A stretch of DNA of 64,000 bases from Leclercia adecarboxylata. GTDB lineage: Bacteria; Pseudomonadota; Gammaproteobacteria; Enterobacterales; Enterobacteriaceae. Position 1 is the first letter of the stretch, and every line of letters starts with the position of its first letter. The DNA lies in contig NZ_CP040889.1 of NCBI RefSeq assembly GCF_006171285.1, forward strand, positions 3,224,001 to 3,288,000. The letters are read 5' to 3'. Both the position numbers and the translations under genes were made by a program. Below are positions 19,392-28,584 of the stretch, piece by piece. The notes under the pieces are model-generated. The model made no database searches, was not told the origin of the DNA, and worked only from the letters and a program-made list of their open reading frames with translations.

Positions 19392-20114
19392 TCAGAACGG
19401 GAAGGCGATAAGCTCCACATCTTCAGGCGTGACTTTGACCATCGAGCCTTCGGTGTGCCAGGCCCCTAACACCACGCGCTTAGCGGGTTCACCGTTTACG
19501 GTCAGTCTATGGACGTCCGGGCGATGGGTATGGCCGTGGATCAGCCACTGCACATGGTGCTTTTCCATCACGCTGACCACCGCCTGCGGGTTCACGTCCA
19601 TGATGGTCATTGATTTGCTGCTGTTAGCGGCTTTGCTGCCGGCACGCATTTTTGCGGCGATACGGCTGCGGATAAACAGCGGCAGGGCGAGAAACAGCGT
19701 CTGGATCCAGGGGGTGTGCACTTTGGCGCGAAACGCCAGATAGCCGGTATCGTCGGTGCAGAGCGTATCGCCATGCATGATCAGGACTTTACGGCCATAC
19801 AGGTCGAGGACGGTCTCTTCCGCCAGCAGGGTCATGCCGCAATCACGGGCGAAGCGTTTGCCCAGCAGAAAGTCGCGGTTACCGTGGATAAAGAAGCAGG
19901 GGACGCCGGAGTTGACCAGCGCTTTAAGCGCACTCGCTATGTCGCGGTGCAGCGGGTTCGGATCGTCATCGCCAATCCAGGCTTCAAACAGATCGCCCAG
20001 GATGTAAAGCGCGTCGGCGTGGCGGGCTTCGCCCTGTAAAAAACGCAGAAAACCGGCGGTGATCGCCGGTTCTTCTGTTTGCAGATGCAGATCTGCAATA
20101 AAGAGTGTCGCCAC
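19392..20114 (-). CDS. lpxH: LpxH, UDP-2,3-diacylglucosamine diphosphatase
   Basis: This 240-aa Mn2+ enzyme hydrolyses UDP-2,3-diacylglucosamine to lipid X in lipid A synthesis, at the inner membrane. The calcineurin-like motifs are all there: DLHL at residue 8, [30 protein letters not shown], and HGHTHRP. Same length as E. coli. The gene begins 3 bp from the ppiB stop, so it follows ppiB in one transcript. Confidence 0.97.
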   Translation of the reverse strand: MATLFIADLHLQTEEPAITAGFLRFLQGEARHADALYILGDLFEAWIGDDDPNPLHRDIASALKALVNSGVPCFFIHGNRDFLLGKRFARDCGMTLLAEETVLDLYGRKVLIMHGDTLCTDDTGYLAFRAKVHTPWIQTLFLALPLFIRSRIAAKMRAGSKAANSSKSMTIMDVNPQAVVSVMEKHHVQWLIHGHTHRPDVHRLTVNGEPAKRVVLGAWHTEGSMVKVTPEDVELIAFPF

Positions 20115-20117
20115 GAA

Positions 20118-20612
20118 TTATTCGCTGACGGTCACGCTTGTGATCACAACGTCTTCTTTTGGAACGTCCTGGTGCATGCCGCTGCGGCCGGTAGAAACGC
20201 CTTTGATCTTGTCAACCACGTCCATACCCTCAACCACTTCTGCAAACACACAGTAGCCCCAACCCTGCAGGCTTTCGCCGGAGAAGTTCAGGAAGTCGTT
20301 GTCTGCTACGTTGATGAAGAACTGCGCGGTGGCAGAGTGTGGCGCCTGAGTACGGGCCATTGCCAGGGTACCGCGGGTGTTTTTCAGACCGTTGTTCGCT
20401 TCGTTTTTGATCGCCGCTTTGGTCTCTTTCTGGTTCATGCCAGGTTCAAAACCGCCGCCCTGGATCATAAAGCCGTTAATGACACGGTGGAAAATAGTGT
20501 TGTCGTAGAAACCTTCGCGGCAGTAGTCCAGGAAGTTTTTGACTGTTTCAGGCGCTTTGTCATCAAAGGTTTTGATTACGATATCGCCATGATTAGTGTG
20601 GAAAGTAACCAT
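20118..20612 (-). CDS. ppiB: PpiB, cytoplasmic peptidyl-prolyl isomerase B
   Basis: This 164-aa cyclophilin starts [16 protein letters not shown] and carries the active-site region [13 protein letters not shown], with [18 protein letters not shown] and the bacterial tryptophan block [13 protein letters not shown]. It accelerates cis-trans isomerisation of proline bonds. The ATG at 20612 with AGGA upstream gives the E. coli length; the frame is open to 20702. Divergent from cysS, 172 bp away. Confidence 0.97.
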   Translation of the reverse strand: MVTFHTNHGDIVIKTFDDKAPETVKNFLDYCREGFYDNTIFHRVINGFMIQGGGFEPGMNQKETKAAIKNEANNGLKNTRGTLAMARTQAPHSATAQFFINVADNDFLNFSGESLQGWGYCVFAEVVEGMDVVDKIKGVSTGRSGMHQDVPKEDVVITSVTVSE

Positions 20613-20784
20613 TTTTGCATCCTGTTCCGTTATAGTGGTGCTTCGACCCCGCCAGGGGCCACAATAAGCGCTTGTTATAGCATAACCGCAACGCGCGATC
20701 ACCTTGCATTACTTGCTGCTTCCGGTTTGAATTACCATTAGAATATGCCGTTTTCACCCACACACGTCTCACATGGAATCTTCG

Positions 20785-22170
20785 ATGTTAAAAATCTTCA
20801 ACACACTGACGCGCCAAAAAGAGGAATTCAAACCTATTCATGCCGGGGAAGTCGGCATGTACGTGTGTGGTATTACCGTTTACGATCTCTGTCATATCGG
20901 CCATGGCCGTACCTTTGTCGCCTTCGACGTGGTTTCACGCTACCTGCGTTTCCTCGGGTACAACCTTAAGTATGTACGCAATATCACCGATATTGACGAC
21001 AAAATTATTAAGCGCGCTAACGAAAATGGCGAAAATTTCGTCGCCTTAGTCGATCGCATGATCGGTGAAATGCACAAGGATTTTGACGCGCTGAATATCC
21101 TGCGCCCGGACCTTGAGCCGCGCGCAACGCACCATATTCCGGAGATCATCGAGATCACCGAACAGCTGATTGCCAAAGGCCATGCCTACGTGGCGGACAA
21201 CGGTGACGTGATGTTCGACGTGCCGACAGACCCGCACTACGGCCAGCTCTCCCGTCAGGATCTGGATCAGCTCCAGGCCGGGGCGCGCGTGGACGTGGTT
21301 GACGTGAAGCGCAACCCGATGGACTTCGTGCTGTGGAAGATGTCCAAAGAGGGCGAGCCAAGCTGGCCATCCCCGTGGGGCGCGGGCCGTCCAGGCTGGC
21401 ACATTGAATGTTCGGCCATGAACTGCAAACAGCTGGGTAACCACTTCGATATTCACGGCGGCGGTTCTGACCTGATGTTCCCGCACCATGAAAACGAAAT
21501 CGCCCAGTCCACCTGTGCGCATGACGGTGAATACGTGAACTACTGGATGCACTCCGGCATGGTGATGATTGACCGCGAGAAGATGTCTAAATCGCTGGGC
21601 AACTTCTTCACCGTGCGCGACGTGCTGAAGTATTACGATGCCGAAACTATCCGCTACTTCCTGATGTCCGGCCACTATCGCAGCCAGCTGAACTACAGCG
21701 AAGAGAACCTCAAGCAGGCGCGTTCTGCTCTGGAGCGTCTGTACACCGCGCTGCGCGGCACCGACACCTCCGTGCCAGCGGCCGGCGGCGAGGCGTTTGA
21801 AGCCCGCTTCGTCGAGGCGATGAACGACGACTTCAACACCCCGGAAGCCTACTCTGCACTGTTCGATATGGCCCGTGAAGTGAACCGCCTGAAAGGGGAA
21901 GATGCCCACGCCGCCAACGCGCTGGCTTCCCATATGCGTAAACTCTCTGGCGTGCTGGGCCTGCTGGAGCAGGAGCCAGAAGCGTTCCTGCAGAGCGGTG
22001 CGCAGTCGGATGACGGCGAAGTGGCGGAGATTGAAGCGTTAATCAAAGCGCGTCTGGAAGCGCGTCAGGCGAAAGACTGGGCCGATGCCGATGCCGCGCG
22101 TAACCGTCTGACCGAGATGGGTATTATCCTGGAAGATGGCCCGCAGGGTACGACCTGGCGCCGTAAGTAA
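20785..22170 (+). CDS. cysS: CysS, cysteinyl-tRNA synthetase
   Basis: This 461-aa class I synthetase charges tRNA-Cys. The signature [12 protein letters not shown] (HIGH) follows the zinc and cysteine-binding [18 protein letters not shown] and HHENEIAQS complete the zinc site; KMSKS lies in [15 protein letters not shown]. The DALR-type helical domain and a small C-terminal domain end in TTWRRK. The ATG at 20785 matches the E. coli start; an earlier in-frame codon at 20773 would add four residues. Monocistronic, divergent from ppiB-lpxH. Confidence 0.98.
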   Translation: MLKIFNTLTRQKEEFKPIHAGEVGMYVCGITVYDLCHIGHGRTFVAFDVVSRYLRFLGYNLKYVRNITDIDDKIIKRANENGENFVALVDRMIGEMHKDFDALNILRPDLEPRATHHIPEIIEITEQLIAKGHAYVADNGDVMFDVPTDPHYGQLSRQDLDQLQAGARVDVVDVKRNPMDFVLWKMSKEGEPSWPSPWGAGRPGWHIECSAMNCKQLGNHFDIHGGGSDLMFPHHENEIAQSTCAHDGEYVNYWMHSGMVMIDREKMSKSLGNFFTVRDVLKYYDAETIRYFLMSGHYRSQLNYSEENLKQARSALERLYTALRGTDTSVPAAGGEAFEARFVEAMNDDFNTPEAYSALFDMAREVNRLKGEDAHAANALASHMRKLSGVLGLLEQEPEAFLQSGAQSDDGEVAEIEALIKARLEARQAKDWADADAARNRLTEMGIILEDGPQGTTWRRK

Positions 22171-22187
22171 ATCTGCTGCGCGCTGAT

Positions 22188-22223
22188 GCCCTCACCCCAA
22201 CCCTCTCCCACAGGGAGAGGGTG
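22188..22223. repeat. Palindromic CCCTCACCC/GGGAGAGGG repeat
   Basis: CCCTCACCCCAACCCTCTCC then CACAGGGAGAGGG. The CCCTCTCCC and GGGAGAGGG parts form a stem around ACA. The same element occurs at 38855-38896 and twice at 58763-58851, always between genes. Confidence 0.8.
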
Positions 22224-22232
22224 CAAACACTA

Positions 22233-22258
22233 AAAACGGCAACCTGGTTGCCGTTTTG
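22233..22258. terminator. Bidirectional terminator between cysS and ybcI
   Basis: AAAACGGCAA, CCTGG loop region, TTGCCGTTTT: a strong stem flanked by A and T runs. It can serve cysS on the plus strand and ybcI on the minus strand, whose stops face each other here. Confidence 0.9.
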
Positions 22259-22261
22259 CTT

Positions 22262-22783
22262 TTACCTCCGCCGCCACCACAACATCCCCATCACAACCAC
22301 CCCCGGCAGCCACACCCACAGCAGTTCCGAGATAATCACCTGATGCCCGTACGGCGTGGTATAGCGTGAGAGGGCAAAGGGCGCGACCTTAATCACCTGC
22401 CAGGGCGCGAAGAAGCGTTCATCCGACCACGGCCACAGCCAGCCGACCCCTTTCCCGCCTGTCGTCACCGAATCCAGCAGGCTGTGCGACAGCAGCGACA
22501 CGGTTAAAAACAGCCAGCAGCGCATCAGCCCCGCCCGGAACCATCGTCGCCCGGCCAGCACGCAGAGTAACGGCACCACAAAGGCAAACAGCAGCGAGTG
22601 GGTAAATCCGCGATGACCAAAAATATTGCCGTAGGCGACGCCAAACTTAAATGACAGCACGTCGGCATCCGGTAGCATGGCGAGAACGATCCCGGCGAAC
22701 AGCAGGCGAGGGGGAATAACCCGGGTGCCCAGCCCCAGACCTAAGCAGATCGGTACGGCGGCGTGAGTAATGATGGTTGGCAT
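22262..22783 (-). CDS. ybcI: YbcI, DUF457 inner-membrane protein
   Basis: This 173-aa membrane protein is close to E. coli YbcI. It has the LexA-independent YdjM/DUF457-type histidine and aspartate motifs (MPTIITHAAVP, LPDADVLSFKFGV, GHRGFTHSLLFAF, LLSHSLLDSVTTGG), which look like a metal-dependent hydrolase set in a membrane, plus about four hydrophobic helices. Function not established. The ATG at 22783 gives the E. coli start; six further codons upstream are open. Confidence 0.92.
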   Translation of the reverse strand: MPTIITHAAVPICLGLGLGTRVIPPRLLFAGIVLAMLPDADVLSFKFGVAYGNIFGHRGFTHSLLFAFVVPLLCVLAGRRWFRAGLMRCWLFLTVSLLSHSLLDSVTTGGKGVGWLWPWSDERFFAPWQVIKVAPFALSRYTTPYGHQVIISELLWVWLPGVVVMGMLWWRRR

Positions 22784-22855
22784 AATGATTATCCATGGCA
22801 AATCATGGAAATATAGCAGAGCGCCGCTGAACTCAGGGCCGGGCGGAAATCTGAA

Positions 22856-23872
22856 TTATGCCGATTCCCGCGCGACGAGCTGTCCGGAGAGGGTAATGCG
22901 CTGGGTTTGCAGCTCGGGCTCTTTCAGCTGGCGGATCATCAGCCCCGCCGCCTGACGCCCGGTCTCTTCGCTGGCGGAGGAGACATAGGTAAACGACGGG
23001 GAGGTGAGATTAACGTGCAGCATATCCTCAAACCCCACCAGCGCTACCTGCTGGGTAAGAAAGACATCTTTCCCCACCGTGCGGCCAACGTGATGAATAC
23101 CGGAGATAGAGCCGATCATCGCATCCGGGGAGTGGCAGAGCAGGGCGGTGATGGTGTTGTTTTTCTCCAGCAGCTGGCGGGTGGCGAAGCTCACCGCCTG
23201 GGTATCGTCGCTGCATGCGGGGGCGGATTCGTCGCGGAACACCAGCCCGTTCTGCGTCATCGCGCTGCGAAAACCCAGCAGGCGCTGCTCGCGGATCAGA
23301 TCTCCCTCCCTGCCGCCGATATAGGCGATATTGCGATGGCCGCGCTCAATCAGATAGCGGGTAGCCAGATGCGCCGCCTGGCGATTATCCCGCATCACCA
23401 GATTGCAGGTTTCGTTGAGCAGCGACTGCGACACCGCCACCAGCGGCAGCGGGCACTGGCGGATCAGCGCCGGCAGGGCGGCATGACGCGTATCGGAAGC
23501 CAGATAGATCACCCCGGCGACGCCCTGCTGTTTGAAGGAGAGCAGGCAGCGCTCGAGGTGCTCACCGTCGTTCAGCGGCTGGCCGAGAAAGACCATATAC
23601 CCTTGCTTTTCCAGCTCCTGGACGATGCTGGCCATCACTTTGATGGAAAAGCTGTCGCTGAAATCGCGCAGGATCAGGCCGATAAGATTGGAGGTGTTGG
23701 CGCGAAGATTGGCGGCGGCCACGTTATGCACGTAGCCCAGGGCAGTGATGGCGGCGTGGACTTTTTCAATCGTCGCCTCTGAGATCTTTCCTTTTTGACG
23801 CAGAACCAGCGAGACGGTAGAAACAGATACCCCTGCCTCTCTGGCGACATCTATGATGCTGACCTTCTTCAC
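22856..23872 (-). CDS. LacI/MalI-type repressor next to a PTS gene
   Basis: This 338-aa regulator is read from a GTG at 23872 with GGGAGAA upstream. The helix-turn-helix and hinge begin at once (SIIDVAREAGVSVSTVSLVL, AAANLRANTS), followed by a periplasmic-binding-type sugar domain (LIGLILRDFSDSF, VAGVIYLAS, RYLIERGHRNIAYIGG). The VSTVSLVL recognition helix matches MalI subtype repressors better than LacI itself. It lies 74 bp after the PTS EIICB gene on the same strand, and the palindrome at 25489-25517 is its likely operator. The inducer is unknown. A TTG at 23902 is a less likely start. Confidence 0.88.
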   Translation of the reverse strand: MKKVSIIDVAREAGVSVSTVSLVLRQKGKISEATIEKVHAAITALGYVHNVAAANLRANTSNLIGLILRDFSDSFSIKVMASIVQELEKQGYMVFLGQPLNDGEHLERCLLSFKQQGVAGVIYLASDTRHAALPALIRQCPLPLVAVSQSLLNETCNLVMRDNRQAAHLATRYLIERGHRNIAYIGGREGDLIREQRLLGFRSAMTQNGLVFRDESAPACSDDTQAVSFATRQLLEKNNTITALLCHSPDAMIGSISGIHHVGRTVGKDVFLTQQVALVGFEDMLHVNLTSPSFTYVSSASEETGRQAAGLMIRQLKEPELQTQRITLSGQLVARESA

Positions 23873-23946
23873 ATCTTCTCCCTGAAATGCCTGATAAGAC
23901 AACGCCTCCCGTAAGAGTACAGGAGACGTGTCGGTCAGGCAGCTTA

Positions 23947-25446
23947 TTATTTACCGATCATGGTCGACATCGTCTGGGCGATAAACTGCGCCCGGGCGCC
24001 AAAGATAACCTGAATACCGGAGTCGCCGACAAAGACCACGCCGCGGGCGCCGAGGCCGTTCAGACCGTCCTTATCCACCATGTCGCTCTTCGCCACTTCC
24101 AGACGCAGACGGGTGATGCAGGAGCCCACAGAGTCGATGTTCTGCGCCCCGCCCAGCAGGCCGATGATCTCGGTGGCGATTTCGGTGTCGGTTTTATCAT
24201 CCGCGTTGGCCGTCACGTCGGTGCGGCCCGGCGTTTTCACGTCGAAACGACGGATCACGAAGCGGAAGGTGAAGTAGTAAATCAGCGCCATCGGAATACC
24301 GATGATAATGGCGTTCAGGAAGTTGGTCTGATAGCCGTTAAACGACGGCAGGATCCCGAACGACAGGTAGTCGATAAAGCCAGCGGAGAAGGATTTGGCG
24401 ATGTGCGCATGCAGCAGGTACATGGTCATGTACGCCAGGCCCGCCATAATGGCGTTAAAGACATACAGGATTGGCGCCACGAAGATAAAGGTGAACTCGA
24501 CCGGCTCGGTGATCCCCGTCAGGAAGCAGGTCAGCGCCGCAGAGAACAGGATACCGGCGGCAATCTTTTTGTTTTTGGTGTGCGCTTCGTGGTACATCGC
24601 CAGACAGGCCGCAGGCAGGGCAAACAGCATCAGCGGGAATTCGCCCTGCATGAACTTACCGGCGTTCTGATAGGTGTCGCTGCTGAAGGATTTCACCCCT
24701 TCTTCCAGCATCTTGAACCAGATGGTCTGGTCGCCGTGGATCACCTGGCCCGCCTGGGTGGTGTAATCCCCGAACGAGTACCAGAAGGAGGGATACCAGA
24801 TGTGGTGCAGACCCAGCGGGATCAGCGCGCGTTCCACCAGACCGAAGATAAAGGTCGAGGCTGCCTGGTTATCGCCGTTCACAATCACCGACAGCGCGTC
24901 GATACCGGCCTGGATATGCTGCCAGACGTACGGCAGCAGCAGACCCATCACAAACGCCAGGAACGCCGTGGCAATGGCGACAAAACGCTTCCCGGAGAAG
25001 AAGCCGAGGAACTCCGGCAGCTGCATGGTGTGGAAGCGGTTATAACACCACGCGGCGAGGATCCCGCACAGCAGGCCGCCAAAGACGCCCATCTGCAGCG
25101 TCGGGATGCCCACCACCATGGCGTATTTCCCGCCCTGGGAGGCCATCTCCGGCGTGATGCCGAGTACGGTGCCGATGGTGATGTTGGTGACGAACACCGC
25201 CACCGCCGCCGACAGCGCCGCAATACCGGATTCAGATGCCAGACCGACGGCCGAGCCGATGGCGAACAGCATCGGCAGGTTATCAAAAATAACGCCGCCC
25301 GCGTTCATCATCAGCGGCAGATGGAATTTATCGCCGAAAGCCAACAACAGGCCCGCAGCGGGAAGCAGCGAGATCGGCAGCATTAACGCGCGACCAATCA
25401 TCGACAGTTTTGACAACGATTTAACAAACCCTGACATCAGACCCAT
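23947..25446 (-). CDS. PTS EIICB permease, glucose/alpha-glucoside family
   Basis: This 499-aa sugar permease has an EIIC domain of about 400 residues (start SMIGRALMLPISLLPAAGLL; LVERALIPLGLHHIWYPSFW; substrate-site GITEPVEFTFIFVAPILY) and an EIIB domain whose phosphorylated cysteine is in DSVGSCITRLRLEV. There is no EIIA domain, so it needs Crr (EIIA-Glc) or a similar partner. The family contains PtsG, MalX and NagE; which sugar it takes is not decided by the sequence. No hydrolase or isomerase gene accompanies it. The ATG at 25446 follows GGGGA; the next ATG is three codons on. Not present here in E. coli K-12. Confidence 0.9.
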   Translation of the reverse strand: MGLMSGFVKSLSKLSMIGRALMLPISLLPAAGLLLAFGDKFHLPLMMNAGGVIFDNLPMLFAIGSAVGLASESGIAALSAAVAVFVTNITIGTVLGITPEMASQGGKYAMVVGIPTLQMGVFGGLLCGILAAWCYNRFHTMQLPEFLGFFSGKRFVAIATAFLAFVMGLLLPYVWQHIQAGIDALSVIVNGDNQAASTFIFGLVERALIPLGLHHIWYPSFWYSFGDYTTQAGQVIHGDQTIWFKMLEEGVKSFSSDTYQNAGKFMQGEFPLMLFALPAACLAMYHEAHTKNKKIAAGILFSAALTCFLTGITEPVEFTFIFVAPILYVFNAIMAGLAYMTMYLLHAHIAKSFSAGFIDYLSFGILPSFNGYQTNFLNAIIIGIPMALIYYFTFRFVIRRFDVKTPGRTDVTANADDKTDTEIATEIIGLLGGAQNIDSVGSCITRLRLEVAKSDMVDKDGLNGLGARGVVFVGDSGIQVIFGARAQFIAQTMSTMIGK

Positions 25447-25488
25447 GCTGATTTCCCCCGAGTACGCTCTGTGAGCGCTATTATAGTG

Positions 25489-25517
25489 AGTAGAACGTTT
25501 TAGTAGAACGTTCTACT
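25489..25517. promoter_or_regulatory. Operator for the MalI-like repressor
   Basis: AGTAGAACGTTCTACT at 25502-25517 is a perfect 16-bp palindrome with a central ACGT, as LacI-family operators often have. An imperfect second copy, AGTAGAACGTTTTAGT, lies at 25489-25504, overlapping by 3 bp (centres 13 bp apart). It is 43-71 bp upstream of the PTS start codon. Confidence 0.85.
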
Positions 25518-25640
25518 TATCGTGAGGAAAGCCTGAAATTCGCGCAACTTAATTTTCACATTTCAACAGATGAAATAGTGATTATTTGAAGTTGATCGAT
25601 AATTAACCGCGATAGGGGTGGGGGAATGTTGAGGAAAATT

Positions 25641-25711
25641 GCCGGGTGGCGGCTGGCGCCTTACCCGGCCTACCGACTCATGTAGGCCCGGCAAGCGAAG
25701 CACCGCCGGGC
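25641..25711. repeat. REP/BIME pair between the PTS gene and ybcJ
   Basis: GCCGGGTGGCGGCTGGCGCC, TTACCCGGCCTAC, then after 10 nt TGTAGGCCCGGCAAGCGAAG, CACCGCCGGGC in the opposite orientation: two inverted REP units making a BIME-like element just past the ybcJ stop. Confidence 0.9.
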
Positions 25712-25723
25712 GTGCCAGATCGC

Positions 25724-25936
25724 TCAGGCAGTAACCGTAACGCTCTGACCTTCAAAACTCACGGTCTGCCCGGCAACGATTTTGCAGCGCTTACGGGTTT
25801 CTACCACGCCATCAACCTTGACCAGACCGTCGGCAATAACGATCTTGGCCTGGGCGCCGCTTTCGCTCCAGCCTTCGAGCTTCAGCAGATCGCACAGCTC
25901 AACGTGCGGATGTTTACCTAATGAAAATGTCGCCAT
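25724..25936 (-). CDS. ybcJ: YbcJ, S4-domain RNA-binding protein
   Basis: This 70-aa protein consists almost wholly of an S4-like fold (HVELCDLLKLEGWSESGAQA, KIVIADGLVKVDGVVETRKR) as in ribosomal S4 and pseudouridine synthases. It is the size of E. coli YbcJ. Its start is next to the folD stop, so it is the second gene of folD-ybcJ. RNA target unknown. Confidence 0.94.
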   Translation of the reverse strand: MATFSLGKHPHVELCDLLKLEGWSESGAQAKIVIADGLVKVDGVVETRKRCKIVAGQTVSFEGQSVTVTA

Positions 25937-25937
25937 C

Positions 25938-26804
25938 TTACGCTTCCTCTACGTCGTGATACTCAACGCATGCCTGCAAAGTATTCTGAATCAGTGTTGC
26001 TACGGTCATCGGGCCTACGCCGCCCGGAACCGGAGTGATATAAGAGGCACGTGCGGCGGCATCTTCATACACCACGTCGCCGACCACTTTGCCGCTCTCG
26101 AGACGGTTAATCCCCACGTCCACGACAATTGCCCCTTCCTTAATCCACTCACCCGGAATAAAGCCCGGCTTACCGACCGCCACGATCAGCAGGTCGGCAT
26201 TTTCGACGTGCTGGCGCAGATTCTTGGTAAAGCGGTGGGTGACCGTAGTGGTGCAGCCAGCGAGCAGCAGTTCCATGCTCATCGGGCGACCGACGATATT
26301 GGAGGCGCCAATGACCACGGCGTTCAGGCCGTAGGTGTCGATATTGTAACGCTCCAGCAGGGTGACGATGCCGCGCGGCGTACACGGACGCAGGCGAGGC
26401 GCACGCTGGCACAGGCGGCCCACGTTATACGGGTGGAAACCGTCGACGTCTTTGTCTGGCGCAATACGTTCCAGCACCTTCACGTTGTCGATGCCCGCAG
26501 GCAGCGGCAGCTGAACCAGAATGCCGTCGATCTCTTTGTCGGCGTTCAGGGTATCAATCAGCTCAAGCAGCTCTGCTTCTGAGGTGGTTTCCGGCAGATC
26601 GTAAGAGCGGGAGAGGAAGCCCACCTCTTCGCACGCTTTACGTTTGCTGCCGACATAAATTTGTGAAGCCGGGTTGCTGCCGACCAGCACAACGGCCAGC
26701 CCAGGAGCGCGTTTTCCAGCGGCCCGACGTGCTGCCACTTTTTCCGCAACCTCAGAGCGCACCTGCTGCGCAATCGTTTTACCGTCAATAATCTTTGCTG
26801 CCAT
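25938..26804 (-). CDS. folD: FolD, methylenetetrahydrofolate dehydrogenase/cyclohydrolase
   Basis: This 288-aa bifunctional enzyme interconverts methylene-, methenyl- and formyl-tetrahydrofolate with NADP. The catalytic stretch [14 protein letters not shown] includes the essential lysine, [10 protein letters not shown] is the folate site, [13 protein letters not shown] is the Rossmann nucleotide loop, and [11 protein letters not shown] closes the protein. Same length as E. coli. The gap to argU (26805-27027) holds the argU promoter and nothing else I can support. Confidence 0.98.
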   Translation of the reverse strand: MAAKIIDGKTIAQQVRSEVAEKVAARRAAGKRAPGLAVVLVGSNPASQIYVGSKRKACEEVGFLSRSYDLPETTSEAELLELIDTLNADKEIDGILVQLPLPAGIDNVKVLERIAPDKDVDGFHPYNVGRLCQRAPRLRPCTPRGIVTLLERYNIDTYGLNAVVIGASNIVGRPMSMELLLAGCTTTVTHRFTKNLRQHVENADLLIVAVGKPGFIPGEWIKEGAIVVDVGINRLESGKVVGDVVYEDAAARASYITPVPGGVGPMTVATLIQNTLQACVEYHDVEEA

Positions 26805-26960
26805 CAGAGAGAAGATTCCGTCTGTAAGGAGTGAAAGGGGGGATGAGCATATTTTGTCAGAAGCGCGCGCTGCTGTCAGTCACACTTTGCGGATTTTCCT
26901 GTTAAGCGATGCTGTTGCAGGGCATGGGTATGAACTACAAGAGGATTGTACTAAAATGCA

Positions 26961-26988
26961 TTGACTCAACCTGAGTTGACCGTATAAT
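26961..26988 (+). promoter_or_regulatory. argU promoter
   Basis: TTGACT, 16-bp spacer, TATAAT, followed by the GC-rich discriminator TCCACGCGC, as is common for stable-RNA promoters under stringent control. It is 39 bp upstream of the mature tRNA 5' end. Confidence 0.85.
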
Positions 26989-27027
26989 TCCACGCGCTTC
27001 ACCACTGCGAAGTTTCTTCTTCTCCGT

Positions 27028-27104
27028 GCGCCCTTAGCTCAGTTGGATAGAGCAACGGCCTTCTAAGCCGTAGGTCAAAGGTTCGAATCCTTTAGGGCGT
27101 GCCA
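27028..27104 (+). tRNA. argU: tRNA-Arg(UCU)
   Basis: A 77-nt cloverleaf: acceptor GCGCCCT pairs with AGGGCGT, D-arm AGCTCAGTTGGATAGAGC, anticodon stem ACGGC/GCCGT with loop CTTCTAA and anticodon TCT at 27062-27064, T-arm GGTTCGAATCC, and an encoded CCA end. It reads the rare AGA codon. argU is a prophage insertion site in E. coli (DLP12 there). Here no integrase follows, though the next 9.7 kb up to pheP is accessory DNA. Confidence 0.98.
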
Positions 27105-27180
27105 TTCAAACACCGTTTTCTCCCCCAGACTTTTCACTTTTATTGATTCTGCGTCATGTGCTTTTTCACATCTCTGCGTT

Positions 27181-27216
27181 AAACTATCTCAAATATTGGA
27201 TATTTTGAGATAGTTT
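27181..27216. promoter_or_regulatory. Perfect 13-bp inverted repeat at the fic start
   Basis: AAACTATCTCAAA and TTTGAGATAGTTT are exact reverse complements around 10 nt. The repeat ends 4 bp before the ATG and covers the place of the ribosome-binding site. It is a likely operator, probably for the Fic protein itself through its C-terminal winged helix; an mRNA hairpin hiding the start is another reading. Confidence 0.8.
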
Positions 27217-27220
27217 AATC

Positions 27221-28519
27221 ATGGCCATTAAACGTCCTCCCGGTCTGATACCTCTGGAATTTCTGACGGGAGCCGATATTGCTGCCCATCAGCAATATGC
27301 ACGCACCACTGACGACAAAGGCCGGTATCTTCCCTTTGATGCATTCAGACACCGGGTATCCCAGCGCGAGAACGTGGCGCTTGCCTGGACCCTGACGCGT
27401 CGCGCCCGCGATGCCGCGCTGCAGCGAATCGATTACCGTAACCAGGCGGGTGATCAGGCCGGATTCGTGCTCACCTCCGCCCTCTTCGCCACCTGCGAAA
27501 GGGTAGATAAACAGGCCACCGGTCTGGCGCTGGATAGCCTGATAAACCGCCTGCGTGGCGCGGGAGCGGCGTTGATCCAGCTCCAGCTCGATGAACCGAT
27601 CACCAGCTCGCAGCTGGAGGGGGCTAATACCACCACGCTGGTGGCCAGAAACATGCTGGGCTCCGGTCGTGCACCGCGTACCGAAGGCGAGCATATGATC
27701 GTCGGTAATGCGCGGCTGATGGCAGCAATCCCTGAATGGTTGAATGAGCCCCTTACACCAGAGCTTATCCGCCGTATGCATGCGACAGGGATGGAGGGGA
27801 TTAACGATGCGAAGTATCAGCCCGGCGAGTTCCGCACGACAAACGATGTTGTGATTGCCGATTACGACGGCAACGTGATCCATCAGCCGCCAGCGGCAGA
27901 CCAACTCCCGGCCCGCCTGCAGGGCATTTGTGACTGGGTGAACAGCAGCACGGACTATGTACACCCTCTGGTGAAAGCCTGCGTCCTGCATTTCATGATC
28001 GCCCACGAGCATCCTTTCCGGGACGGAAACGGGCGCACCAGCCGGGCGCTGTTTTACTGGTTTATGCTGAAATCGGGTTACGAGGCGTTTAAATACATCT
28101 CGGTAAGCAGCCTGCTGCATGCCGCCCCGGTGAAATATGCCCAGAGTTACCAGTACACGGAAACGGACGGCATGGATCTGACCTATTTTCTGGAGTACCA
28201 GACCGGCATCGTCCGCCGCGCGCTGGACCGGCTTCTGCAGCATGTTGATGGCCTGGTCACCCGGGCGGCAAACATTGAGCGGTTCCTGTTCGAATCGCGG
28301 GCCTTATCGCGCCTGACGTCCCGCCAGATTACGCTGCTGAATATCATGCTGGCAACATCGACAACGGCCTATACCGCCGCAGACGTCAGCGAGGCGCTGG
28401 GGATATCCGATAATACCGCTCGTAAAGATTTACGCGCCCTGGTGCGTGAAGGGCTGGCTGAGGAAACCGCGGCAAACGATCAGAAAACGGTTTACAAAAT
28501 CGCGCGAAACCTCGTTTAA
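27221..28519 (+). CDS. Fic-domain protein (class II, self-inhibited) with winged helix
   Basis: This 432-aa protein is a likely AMP-transferase. The Fic motif is HPFRDGNGRTSR with catalytic His264. An inhibitory helix precedes the Fic core: S129-S-Q-L-E133-G fits (S/T)xxxE(G/N), so it is class II, with its own inhibitor in the same chain. The N-terminal Fic/DOC domain of this group runs from about residue 20 to 100, and the C-terminal 70 residues look like a winged helix (YTAADVSEALGISDNTARKD). Targets are unknown. It follows argU directly and has a perfect palindrome over its start. Weak Shine-Dalgarno (GAGA). Horizontal origin is likely from its position. Confidence 0.93.
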   Translation: MAIKRPPGLIPLEFLTGADIAAHQQYARTTDDKGRYLPFDAFRHRVSQRENVALAWTLTRRARDAALQRIDYRNQAGDQAGFVLTSALFATCERVDKQATGLALDSLINRLRGAGAALIQLQLDEPITSSQLEGANTTTLVARNMLGSGRAPRTEGEHMIVGNARLMAAIPEWLNEPLTPELIRRMHATGMEGINDAKYQPGEFRTTNDVVIADYDGNVIHQPPAADQLPARLQGICDWVNSSTDYVHPLVKACVLHFMIAHEHPFRDGNGRTSRALFYWFMLKSGYEAFKYISVSSLLHAAPVKYAQSYQYTETDGMDLTYFLEYQTGIVRRALDRLLQHVDGLVTRAANIERFLFESRALSRLTSRQITLLNIMLATSTTAYTAADVSEALGISDNTARKDLRALVREGLAEETAANDQKTVYKIARNLV

Positions 28520-28584
28520 CCTTCGGTTCCATTCTGCGATATAGTAGGGGCATTCTCGTCTCCTTCTGACAGGTAACACCGGCA

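Noticed and set aside
21046..21933. 295-codon open frame opposite cysS
   Set aside because: Antisense of a well-conserved synthetase gene, valine- and histidine-rich, no start signal.
23887..25386. 499-codon open frame on the plus strand opposite the PTS gene
   Set aside because: It mirrors the EIICB gene codon for codon; the product is rich in His, Arg, Gln and Gly with no domain, as expected for the antisense of GC-rich membrane-protein DNA.
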